From an uncultured Bacteroidota bacterium (GTDB lineage Bacteria > Bacteroidota > Bacteroidia > Chitinophagales > Chitinophagaceae): a stretch of DNA of 5,609 nucleotides. Under the pieces are notes generated by a model. That model had not been told where the DNA came from and did not search any database. It saw nothing but the letters and a program-made list of their open reading frames with translations. The translations under genes and the position numbers were made by a program. Where the stretch lies: contig CAIWKU010000543.1 of assembly GCA_903913355.1 (NCBI GenBank), positions 1-5,609 on the forward strand, written 5' to 3'. Below are positions 1 through 5,497 of this stretch, in pieces (the stretch's first letter is position 1; every line of letters starts with the position of its first letter).

Positions 1-1
1 G

Positions 2-394
2 GAAAAATACTTTATTTCTGATAGTGTGATGAAAAATGTGTCAATGGAATTGGGGTTAACAAATGGAGCAGAAAATATAGCTTCTCCCTTTCAACAGAGT
101 GCGAAAACTTATTATTATTTTTTCTTTTCCGGGCCTGCCACGGATGCCGGATCGCCTGAAAGTAAAACAATTAAGTATTCTGAAATCCATGAGATTACTT
201 GTACCCCATCAGAATTATCCAAAATGGCGCAACCTATTTTTAAACGAATAAAGGAGGAATGTGAAAATGAGGCGGGTTGTTCAAGAGATTTTAATTACTA
301 TGAAACATCCGAAAGTGCAAAATCAGCATTGGCAAGATGGTTAAAACCTTATGTTGGGAGCCCTTCTTTTGTTATCAAAAAAATTGCTTTTTAA
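2..394 (+). CDS. Unrecognised protein, 5'-partial (C-terminal 130 residues)
   Basis: The reading frame is open from the first bases of the window to the TAA at 392-394, so the gene very likely begins upstream and only its C-terminal part is visible. A GTG at 26 would give 122 residues, but nothing marks it as the true start because the frame continues upstream without a stop. I do not recognise the family. The visible part has an aromatic beta-like stretch (KTYYYFFFSGP), then an acidic/polar segment, then a probable helix rich in K and E (SKMAQPIFKRIKEECENEAGC) with two cysteines. It ends with a basic, hydrophobic tail (FVIKKIAF). No signal peptide or membrane segment is visible in this part. 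Codon use and base composition resemble the neighbouring genes. The next gene starts 175 bp downstream behind a candidate terminator, so the two are probably separate transcripts. That it is coding is fairly likely; its function is unknown. Confidence 0.6.
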   Translation, partial: EKYFISDSVMKNVSMELGLTNGAENIASPFQQSAKTYYYFFFSGPATDAGSPESKTIKYSEIHEITCTPSELSKMAQPIFKRIKEECENEAGCSRDFNYYETSESAKSALARWLKPYVGSPSFVIKKIAF

Positions 395-434
395 GGCGCA
401 AAACCTTCTTTTTCAGCAAATTGAATCCAATTGG

Positions 435-462
435 GTGCCTGGTACAAGAATGGTACAGGCAC
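435..462 (+). terminator. Candidate hairpin terminator after the first gene
   Basis: GTGCCTG at 435-441 is exactly complementary to CAGGCAC at 456-462. Alternatively, six outer pairs plus an inner GTAC/GTAC pairing (442-445 with 453-456) leave one bulged G and a 7-base loop. The 3' side is followed by TTCTTT, a weak T tract. It lies 40 bp after the stop at 394 and about 107 bp before the next start. The position suits a terminator for the first gene, but the poor T run leaves room for another role, such as an mRNA 3'-end stabiliser. Confidence 0.45.
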
Positions 463-521
463 TTCTTTGCTAACCCTCTGTTATAACTGAAATAAAGTAG
501 TTTACCTCTCAAAAATTGCAT

Positions 522-529
522 GAACTTTG
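522..529 (+). promoter_or_regulatory. Weak candidate -7 box for the asparaginase-like gene
   Basis: GAACTTTG matches the Bacteroidota -7 consensus TAnnTTTG at all but the first base. It lies 40 bp upstream of the ATG at 570, a plausible distance. No well-spaced TTTG -33 element is visible; the nearest is TTT at 501-503, with a spacer that is a little short. This is the weakest promoter call in the window. Confidence 0.3.
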
Positions 530-569
530 TAATAGAAAAGTAAAATGAACATCTTTAAATTTTAAGTTT

Positions 570-1058
570 ATGTCAATACAAATATTTGTTACCGGAGGCA
601 CTTTTGATAAAGAGTATAATTTAATCACTGGACAATTATATTTTAACCAAACCCATCTGCAAGAACTGCTTGATTTGGGTAGGAGCCAGCTGGATTGTGC
701 TATCACTACCTTATTGATGATGGATAGTCTGGATATGACACATGAAAATCGAGAATTCATTGCCATGCATTGTCATCATTCTGCCCGCAATAAAATTTTG
801 ATCACGCATGGAACGGATACCATGACAGAAACCGCCAAAGTGTTGGCAGAACAGGTGAAGGATAAAACAATTGTAATCACCGGCGCCATGATTCCTATCA
901 AATTTGGTAGTTCTGATGGGTTATTCAATATTGGCAGTGCGCTTGCATTTGTACAAACTTTGCCACATGGGGTATATATAGCCATGAATGGTCAATGTTT
1001 TCCATGGGATAAAGTGCGTAAGAATAAGGAAACAGGTTTTTTTGAAGCGATTGAGTGA
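570..1058 (+). CDS. Single-domain asparaginase/glutaminase-family protein
   Basis: The 162-residue product matches the N-terminal domain of type I/II L-asparaginases, which hydrolyse asparagine to aspartate and ammonia. Visible motifs are TGGTF at residues 8-12, where Thr11 corresponds to the first catalytic Thr; HGTDTMTETA at 80-89, where Thr82-Asp83 correspond to the second Thr-Asp pair; and TGAM at 104-107 followed by SSDGLFNIGSAL. Lys151 is a plausible equivalent of the catalytic Lys. Full asparaginases are about 320-350 residues, so the whole C-terminal domain is absent. The 155 bp after the stop do not encode it in any frame, so this is not a simple frameshift. I recall short stand-alone proteins of this kind from other bacteria, so it is probably a genuine subfamily. 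No signal peptide is seen, which suggests a cytoplasmic location. The start has no Shine-Dalgarno sequence, as is usual in Bacteroidota. Family assignment is strong; true asparaginase activity is unproven. Confidence 0.85.
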   Translation: MSIQIFVTGGTFDKEYNLITGQLYFNQTHLQELLDLGRSQLDCAITTLLMMDSLDMTHENREFIAMHCHHSARNKILITHGTDTMTETAKVLAEQVKDKTIVITGAMIPIKFGSSDGLFNIGSALAFVQTLPHGVYIAMNGQCFPWDKVRKNKETGFFEAIE

Positions 1059-1127
1059 GCTTTTTAAAAAATCTTAAGTAAGACTGTAGTGCATGCTTAA
1101 ACGAAATCGAGCTTGCTTTCATCTAAT

Positions 1128-1146
1128 CTTGTATTCGCAATACAAG
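1128..1146. repeat. 19-bp inverted repeat abutting the methyltransferase promoter
   Basis: CTTGTATT at 1128-1135 and AATACAAG at 1139-1146 are perfect inverted repeats around a CGC centre. The right arm ends immediately before the TTTG taken as the -33 element (1147-1150). As DNA it has the form of a dimeric repressor or activator site. As RNA it would be an 8-bp hairpin with a 3-base loop and only TTT after it, making it a weak terminator candidate for the gene ending at 1058. The sequence does not decide between these. Confidence 0.5.
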
Positions 1147-1179
1147 TTTGCGCCAGTATGTTGAATTTACCTATTTTTG
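1147..1179 (+). promoter_or_regulatory. Bacteroidota-type promoter for the methyltransferase gene
   Basis: TTTG at 1147-1150, a 21-bp spacer and TATTTTTG at 1172-1179 fit the known Bacteroidota primary-sigma consensus (TTTG, 19-21 bp, TAnnTTTG) exactly. Transcription would begin near 1185-1187, giving a leader of roughly 28 bases before the ATG at 1214. The -7 box lies inside an 11-bp string (ACCTATTTTTG) that recurs upstream of the tRNA and SDR genes. Confidence 0.65.
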
Positions 1180-1213
1180 AGGATTCACTCCCCACTTAAT
1201 AAAGTAATACAGA

Positions 1214-1942
1214 ATGAAACGCCTGGTTAAGTTTAGTAAGGATTTTTTGTTATTTTTCCCCGCCACCTTAATTTTCTATCCCTTTTCCAGAATATTTAGT
1301 TTTCTATCCTACTTTAATCAATTGGTTGTATGGATCCGGGATAATAAACATAAATTCCTTTCCAACGATTACTATTCTCCAAAGCGGGACTATTCGAAAC
1401 GATATGATCTGTATCAATTTGTTATCGATCATAATCAATTAGCTGATAAAGAAATTACGTATTTAGAATTCGGGGTTGCAGAAGGGGCTTCTTTTAACTG
1501 GTGGTTAGGACATAATCATAACACCAATTCACATTTTTCCGGGTTTGATACATTTGAAGGTCTTCCCGAAAAATGGGGTAGTTTTTATCAAAAAGGGGAT
1601 ATGCATTTTGCCATGCCATCCCTCGAGGATGCCAGAGGGCGCTATATAAAGGGATTGTTCCAGGATACATTGCCAAAATTTGTTGCTGCCAATAAGGAGC
1701 TTCTACACACCCAACGGACAAAACTCATTTTAATGGATGCAGACCTCTATTCGGCAACTATTTTTACATTGAGTCAGTTATACCCTTATCTACAAAAAGG
1801 CGATATCATTATGTTTGATGAGTTTTCGGTAGCAATGCATGAGTTTAAAGCTTACCAGGAATTTGTTGGAAATTTTTATATCAAATTGAAGCCTTTGGCC
1901 GCAGTGAATAATTTTTACCAGGTAGCTTTTCAGGTTGAATAA
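1214..1942 (+). CDS. SAM-dependent methyltransferase, TylF/MycF-like
   Basis: The product has 242 residues with a class I methyltransferase fold. LEFGVAEGAS at 84-93 is the glycine-rich SAM-binding motif I. FDTFEGLPEKW at 111-121 is the signature loop of the TylF/MycF family (macrolide-sugar O-methyltransferases and many uncharacterised homologues). DADLYS at 175-180 and FDEF at 201-204 supply the acidic residues which in that family bind the metal that positions the substrate hydroxyl. Residues 11-40 are strongly hydrophobic and aromatic (FLLFFPATLIFYPF and on), more than usual for a soluble enzyme, so membrane association or a substrate-facing helix is possible. The gene stands alone, with its own promoter upstream and a convergent tRNA downstream, so context does not reveal the substrate. 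A small-molecule or sugar O-methyltransferase is the likeliest role; the substrate is unknown. Confidence 0.82.
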   Translation: MKRLVKFSKDFLLFFPATLIFYPFSRIFSFLSYFNQLVVWIRDNKHKFLSNDYYSPKRDYSKRYDLYQFVIDHNQLADKEITYLEFGVAEGASFNWWLGHNHNTNSHFSGFDTFEGLPEKWGSFYQKGDMHFAMPSLEDARGRYIKGLFQDTLPKFVAANKELLHTQRTKLILMDADLYSATIFTLSQLYPYLQKGDIIMFDEFSVAMHEFKAYQEFVGNFYIKLKPLAAVNNFYQVAFQVE

Positions 1943-1974
1943 TAAGTTTTTAGGATTCTCCTCCGAAGTATTTT

Positions 1975-2005
1975 AATAAAAAGCCCCACATTTCTGTGAG
2001 GCTTT
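1975..2005 (-). terminator. Terminator of the tRNA-Lys gene
   Basis: On the minus strand, an 11-bp stem with one G-U wobble (pairing 1995-2005 with 1980-1990) closes a GAAA tetraloop (1991-1994). The strand then reads T5 (1982-1978, partly in the stem), then A, TT. It begins one base beyond the tRNA 3' end and is a convincing Rho-independent terminator for it. On the plus strand the T tract is short, but the hairpin may also help stop transcripts from the convergent methyltransferase gene that ends at 1942. Confidence 0.85.
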
Positions 2006-2006
2006 G

Positions 2007-2079
2007 TGATCCCGCTGGGACTCGGACCCAGGACCCATACATTAAAAGTGTATTGCTCTACCAACTGAGCTACGGAATC
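2007..2079 (-). tRNA. tRNA-Lys (anticodon UUU)
   Basis: Read on the minus strand, 73 bases fold into a full cloverleaf. The acceptor stem is GATTCCG/CGGGATC with one U-G wobble, and the discriminator base is A. The D arm is GCTC/GAGC with an AGTTGGTA loop. The anticodon stem is ATACA/TGTAT with loop CTTTTAA. The variable region is GGGTC, and the T arm is CTGGG/CCCAG with loop TTCGAGT. The anticodon TTT is at plus positions 2044-2046 and decodes AAA and AAG lysine codons. The bases after the discriminator are CAA, so CCA is not encoded and must be added by the nucleotidyltransferase, as is common in Bacteroidota. No truncated tRNA copy or integrase that would mark an integration site is seen nearby. 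Confidence 0.97.
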
Positions 2080-2089
2080 TTACCCTTAT

Positions 2090-2117
2090 AAAAAAGGCAG
2101 CTTTTTGGTCTGCCCTT
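2090..2117 (-). terminator. Terminator-like hairpin in the leader of tRNA-Lys
   Basis: On the minus strand AAGGGCAG (2117-2110) pairs with CTGCCTTT (2100-2093), with one G-U wobble and a 9-base loop. The 3' arm runs straight into T6 (2095-2090). This is the form of an intrinsic terminator, yet it lies between the best minus-strand promoter (2133-2163) and the tRNA 5' end at 2079. On the plus strand the same stem is followed by the T-rich stretch 2116-2125, so weak bidirectional action is possible. It may attenuate tRNA synthesis, end an unrelated short transcript, or serve as a processing structure. Confidence 0.5.
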
Positions 2118-2132
2118 ATTCTTTTGGGAGTG

Positions 2133-2163
2133 CAAAAATAGGTGAAATAGAAAACCAGCCAAA
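2133..2163 (-). promoter_or_regulatory. Minus-strand Bacteroidota promoter for tRNA-Lys
   Basis: On the minus strand, TTTG (2163-2160), a 19-bp spacer and TATTTTTG (2140-2133), followed by C, match the Bacteroidota -33/-7 consensus perfectly. Transcription would start near 2126, some 45 bases before the tRNA 5' end. No other minus-strand promoter is apparent between here and the tRNA. Confidence 0.65.
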
Positions 2164-2227
2164 TTTTTATAATACTATTTTCTTGCATTTACCCACAATG
2201 ATGTCAATAACTGATGTCTTAACTACC

Positions 2228-2236
2228 TATTTTTGC
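2228..2236 (+). promoter_or_regulatory. -7 box upstream of the SDR gene
   Basis: TATTTTTGC is a perfect TAnnTTTG match ending 20 bp before the ATG at 2257, which implies a very short leader of about 15 bases. No TTTG is found 19-21 bp upstream, so the -33 part is weak or recognised otherwise. It shares ACCTATTTTTG with the promoters at 1169-1179 (plus) and 2133-2143 (minus). Confidence 0.5.
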
Positions 2237-2256
2237 TTTACTAACACATATCAGAT

Positions 2257-3063
2257 ATGTCAATATTTCGCAATAAAGTGGTGGTAATCACCGGAGGATC
2301 CGAAGGAATAGGTAAGGCATTGGTTGATGCATTCCTTGAATTAGGGGCCAAAGTAGCTACCTGTGGGCGCAATTATGATAAATTATATCATTTACAATCC
2401 ATCCATCCAGGGCGTCCGTTATTAATTCAAACTGCTGATGTTAGCAAAGAACAGGATTGCAGCCATTTTATCGATACGGTGATACAATCTTTTGGTACCA
2501 TTGATATATTGATCAATAATGCGGGTATTTCTATGCGTTCTTTGGTGGCAGATGTTTCACTGGATGCCATTAAAACAGTAATGGATATCAATTTCTGGGG
2601 TACGGTATGTTGTACCAAATTCGCATTACCTTATGTAATACAAAATAAAGGAACCATCGTTGGGGTATCTTCTGTAGCCGGTTACCGGGGTTTACCCGGA
2701 CGAAGCGGGTATTCTGCTTCCAAATTTGCAGTGAATGGCTGGTTAGAGTCGTTACGGACAGAATTATTGGAAAGCGGAACCAATATAATGTGGGTTTGTC
2801 CTGGTTTTACTTCCTCCAATATCCGTAATGTGGCTTTAAATCAAAAAGGAGAGGCGCAGGGAGAATCCAAAATGGATGAAGTTAGTTTAATGAGTTCTGC
2901 AGAATGTGCCAATCATATTATAGAAGCTATAGCAAAAAGGAAACGTACATTGGTGTTAACAGCCACGGGTAAACAGGCCGTATTCATGAACCGGTTTTTT
3001 CCTTCATGGGCAGATAAATTGGTAAGGAAATTTTACTTCAAAAACGGCGAACTGGTGAAATAA
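2257..3063 (+). CDS. Short-chain dehydrogenase/reductase (SDR) family oxidoreductase
   Basis: The product has 268 residues, the usual length of a classical SDR, and uses an NAD(P)(H) Rossmann fold to oxidise alcohols or reduce ketones. TGGSEGIG at residues 12-19 is the dinucleotide-binding loop. Arg38 after the second strand (CGRN) suggests a preference for NADP(H). Asp61 (DVS) contacts adenine, and NNAG is at 87-90. The catalytic set is Asn112, Ser139, Tyr152 and Lys156 (YSASK), and CPG at 181-183 follows. The C-terminal part (about 225-268), ending in a basic/aromatic segment near WADKLVRKFYF, resembles DHRS7/11-beta-HSD-like bacterial SDRs that act on lipids or other hydrophobic substrates; that is inference only. 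The ATG at 2257 leaves just five residues before the first beta-strand and is the natural start. The next gene begins 29 bp after the stop with no terminator between, so the two are probably one operon. The substrate is unknown. Confidence 0.9.
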   Translation: MSIFRNKVVVITGGSEGIGKALVDAFLELGAKVATCGRNYDKLYHLQSIHPGRPLLIQTADVSKEQDCSHFIDTVIQSFGTIDILINNAGISMRSLVADVSLDAIKTVMDINFWGTVCCTKFALPYVIQNKGTIVGVSSVAGYRGLPGRSGYSASKFAVNGWLESLRTELLESGTNIMWVCPGFTSSNIRNVALNQKGEAQGESKMDEVSLMSSAECANHIIEAIAKRKRTLVLTATGKQAVFMNRFFPSWADKLVRKFYFKNGELVK

Positions 3064-3092
3064 CCAGTCACTTTAAACGTTTTACTTTCAAC

Positions 3093-3914
3093 ATGCCCAT
3101 TCTCACCCTAACTACTGATATAGGCCAAAGGGATTACCTGGTTGGCGCCATTAAGGGTCAGTTACTTAGTCATTTTCCGGGGTTGAGTATTGTGGATATC
3201 ACACATTATCTTTCTCAAACCAATTTTCCACAAGCAGCCTATACCTGCAATAATGCTTTCAGGTACTATCCGCCGAATACCATCCATTTAATTATTGTGA
3301 ATCTATTTGAATCGCCAGTTAAGCACTTATTACTGGCAAAATATAATGAACAGTTCATTATATGCCCGGATAATGGGATTTTGACCATGATAACAGGACA
3401 AAAACCAAAGCAAATCGTGGCCATCCCATTTACAGGTCAGCAAACCCTGTTAGAAATGACACAATTAGTAGCCGAAAAAGTGGCCGTTTTGGAACATAAC
3501 AGAGACCTGAGTGCTATTGGTCCGGTATTAGATCAAATAGAAGAGAAATACCCTTTGCGTGCCACATTGGGGCCTGATTGGATGGAAGGACAAATCCTCT
3601 TCATTGACAATTTCGAAAATGTGGTAATCAATATCACATTAAAAGAATTTACCGAACATCGAAAAGGCAGAAAATTCAAAATCGTTTTCAAAAGAAATGA
3701 AATCATAGATGTAATCAGTACCAATTATACCTCTGTTACAGAAACCGAAAAACTGGCATGGTTCAACTCGGCAGGGTATCTAGAAATTTCGTTGCGTAAT
3801 GGCAATATTGCCGGCCTCTTTGGCCTTCAGGGTTTTAACGAGCAAATGCAACAAGCCGGCTCCACCACAGAAAACAAATGGTTCTACCAAACCGTCCGAA
3901 TTTTCTTCGAATAA
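3093..3914 (+). CDS. SAM hydroxide adenosyltransferase (DUF62) family protein, divergent
   Basis: The product has 273 residues and matches the SAM-hydrolase/fluorinase/chlorinase superfamily (PF01887), whose characterised members attack S-adenosylmethionine with hydroxide or halide to give adenosine derivatives and methionine. The N-terminal domain shows LTTDIGQRDYLVGAIKG (residues 6-22), VDITH (34-38) and PDNGIL (92-97). The C-terminal domain shows GQILFIDNFENVVINIT (166-182) and FNSAGYLEISLRNGN (224-238). Two active-site motifs are altered. Where archaeal and fluorinase-like members have DPGVG followed by Arg, this protein reads VNLFESPVK (69-77) with Asn70 at the Asp position. The HGRD motif with the third catalytic residue is not recognisable near 119-128. 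From memory, similar loss is common in the Bacteroidota branch, so it need not mean a dead gene. It follows the SDR by 29 bp and is probably co-transcribed. Family membership is solid; the reaction is uncertain. Confidence 0.88.
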   Translation: MPILTLTTDIGQRDYLVGAIKGQLLSHFPGLSIVDITHYLSQTNFPQAAYTCNNAFRYYPPNTIHLIIVNLFESPVKHLLLAKYNEQFIICPDNGILTMITGQKPKQIVAIPFTGQQTLLEMTQLVAEKVAVLEHNRDLSAIGPVLDQIEEKYPLRATLGPDWMEGQILFIDNFENVVINITLKEFTEHRKGRKFKIVFKRNEIIDVISTNYTSVTETEKLAWFNSAGYLEISLRNGNIAGLFGLQGFNEQMQQAGSTTENKWFYQTVRIFFE

Positions 3915-4004
3915 CCCTATACATAATACAACCTGTAACTCCAAACACATCATCTGTAGCCACCCTCCCCAATAACTGTATTTTTCCATTTGCCCAATAG
4001 CCAG

Positions 4005-4013
4005 TATTTTTGC
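4005..4013 (+). promoter_or_regulatory. -7 box of the lpdA promoter
   Basis: TATTTTTGC is a perfect match to the Bacteroidota -7 consensus, 45 bp before the ATG at 4058, and would give a leader of about 39 bases. A TTTT at 3981-3984, 20 bp upstream, may act as an imperfect -33 element. A partial copy of the region (GTATTTTTCCATTTGC at 3978-3993, against GTATTTTTGCATCCGC at 4004-4019, 13 of 16 identical) lies 26 bp upstream. The box also settles the lpdA start, because the in-frame TTG at 4010 is inside it. Confidence 0.55.
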
Positions 4014-4057
4014 ATCCGCAACTAAAATTGCCCATCATTTCAAATCAATCAAATACT

Positions 4058-5467
4058 ATGGCATACGACGTAATTGTTTTAGGTAGTGGACCGGGCGGTT
4101 ATCCGGCGGCTATTCGGGCTTCTCAGTTAGGCTTTAAAGTAGCTATTGTTGAAAAAGAAAGCCTGGGTGGTGTTTGCCTGAACTGGGGATGTATTCCTAC
4201 CAAAGCATTACTGAAAACCGCACAGGTTTTCGATTATATGAAGCATAGCACCAGTTATGGAATCAACACCTCGGGCGTGGAAGCCGATTTTGGCTCTGTG
4301 ATCAAAAGAAGTCGCGGTGTGGCAGATAAAATGAGCAAGGGGGTAACTTTTCTCATGAAAAAGAATAAGATAGATGTGATCATGGGATATGGGAAAATCA
4401 AAGCAAAAGGGCAACTGGAAGTAACAGCTTCTGATGGAAGCAAACAGGTGGTAGAAGCTAAATATATCGTTATTGCCACGGGTGGAAGATCCAAAGAATT
4501 GCCAAACCTAAAGCAGGATGGCAAAAAAGTAATCGGATATCGCGAAGCAATGAGTTTGCCTGTGCAACCTAAAAGCATGATTGTTGTAGGAAGTGGGGCA
4601 ATAGGTATTGAATTTGCCTATTTCTATAATAGTCTGGGCACCAAAATAACTGTAGTAGAATTTCTTCCAAGAATTGTACCGGTAGAAGATGAGGAAATCT
4701 CTAAAGAACTCGAAAAGCAATATAAAAAGCAAGGCATTGATATTATGACCAACGCCTCTGTTGAAACTGTGGATACGAGTGGAACGGGTGTGAAAGCGCA
4801 GGTGAAAAAGCAGGATGGAAGCATTATTACCCTTGAGGCAGATATTGTATTAAGTGCGGTGGGGGTAGTTGCAAATATTGAAAATATCGGGTTAGAAGAA
4901 AATGGTATCAAAACCGAAAAAGGGAAAATTGTTGTAGATAAATACCAGCAAACTTCTGTCCCCGGTATTTATGCCATAGGCGATTGTTCACCAGGTCAGG
5001 CCCTAGCACACGTAGCATCCAAAGAAGGGATCAATGCAGCAGAGCATATGGGCTATAACGAGAAGAAATATGCACATTTGCCTGAACCTCTGGATTATAA
5101 TAATATACCAGGATGTACCTACTGCAGTCCGGAAATTGCCAGTGTGGGTTATACAGAGAAAGCTGCCAAAGATGCCGGCTATGAACTAAAAATAGGTAAG
5201 TTTCCATTTATGGCAAGTGGTAAAGCCAGTGCAGCCGGTGCTACGGAAGGGTTTGTAAAAGTGATTTATGATGCCAAATACGGTGAATTACTGGGATGTC
5301 ATATGATTGGGATGAATGTTACCGAAATCATTGCAGAAGCCGTAGTAGCCCGCAAACTCGAAACTACCGCCCATGAAATCCTTAACGCTGTTCACCCTCA
5401 CCCAACCATGAGTGAAGGCCTGAAAGAAGCAACCGCTGCGGCTTATGGGGAGGCGATTGATATTTAA
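4058..5467 (+). CDS. lpdA: Dihydrolipoyl dehydrogenase (E3)
   Basis: The 469-residue FAD enzyme reoxidises dihydrolipoamide with NAD+ as the E3 component of pyruvate, 2-oxoglutarate and branched-chain 2-oxoacid dehydrogenase complexes and of the glycine cleavage system, in the cytoplasm. GSGPGG at 9-14 binds FAD. GGVCLNWGCIPTK at 37-49 holds the redox disulfide Cys40-Cys45. GSGAIGIEFA at 178-187 is the NAD-binding loop, and YAIGD at 305-309 is the second FAD motif. The C-terminal interface domain ends with HPHPTMSE (446-453), giving the catalytic His448-Glu453 pair. Length and all motifs are intact. The ATG at 4058 gives the standard N-terminus MAYDVIVLG. A TTG at 4010 is in frame, but it would add 16 unrelated residues and overlaps the promoter box. 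No E1 or E2 gene is adjacent, so it is probably a stand-alone transcript serving several complexes. A strong terminator follows. Confidence 0.97.
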   Translation: MAYDVIVLGSGPGGYPAAIRASQLGFKVAIVEKESLGGVCLNWGCIPTKALLKTAQVFDYMKHSTSYGINTSGVEADFGSVIKRSRGVADKMSKGVTFLMKKNKIDVIMGYGKIKAKGQLEVTASDGSKQVVEAKYIVIATGGRSKELPNLKQDGKKVIGYREAMSLPVQPKSMIVVGSGAIGIEFAYFYNSLGTKITVVEFLPRIVPVEDEEISKELEKQYKKQGIDIMTNASVETVDTSGTGVKAQVKKQDGSIITLEADIVLSAVGVVANIENIGLEENGIKTEKGKIVVDKYQQTSVPGIYAIGDCSPGQALAHVASKEGINAAEHMGYNEKKYAHLPEPLDYNNIPGCTYCSPEIASVGYTEKAAKDAGYELKIGKFPFMASGKASAAGATEGFVKVIYDAKYGELLGCHMIGMNVTEIIAEAVVARKLETTAHEILNAVHPHPTMSEGLKEATAAAYGEAIDI

Positions 5468-5497
5468 TTTGAAAATTTGAGAATTTGAAAATTTGAA
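5466..5497. repeat. Four tandem 8-bp repeats after lpdA
   Basis: The unit AATTTGAA occurs four times in a row, with a single A-to-G change at the end of the second copy. The first copy overlaps the lpdA stop codon (TAA at 5465-5467). A related but imperfect ATGATTTTGA continues the pattern. I recall AATTTGAAAATTTG-type strings as common between genes in Bacteroidota, but no function can be read from the sequence. Confidence 0.75.

Noticed and set aside
1059..1213. Remnant of an asparaginase C-terminal domain after a frameshift
   Set aside because: No frame in this spacer encodes anything resembling that domain, and the spacer is filled by an inverted repeat and a promoter.
2007..2079. tRNA-Lys as an attachment site for an integrated element
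   Set aside because: No integrase, no repeated tRNA 3' end and no change in base composition are seen on either side within the window.
2080..2126. T-box or other riboswitch upstream of tRNA-Lys
   Set aside because: The leader is only about 45 bases, has no T-box sequence and precedes a tRNA rather than an aminoacyl-tRNA synthetase or transport gene.
2105..2287. Plus-strand open frame of 60 codons
   Set aside because: It runs through the divergent promoter region and into the SDR gene in another frame, has no recognisable content and lies over regulatory elements.
4010..4057. TTG start that would extend LpdA by 16 residues
   Set aside because: The added residues are not typical of E3 enzymes, the TTG lies within the TATTTTTG promoter box, and the ATG at 4058 gives the standard N-terminus.
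4255..4911. Minus-strand open frames within lpdA
   Set aside because: They are antisense shadows of a highly conserved gene, with no family motifs or start signals.
5466..5497. CRISPR-like array
   Set aside because: The units are 8 bp and directly contiguous, with no spacers and no cas genes.
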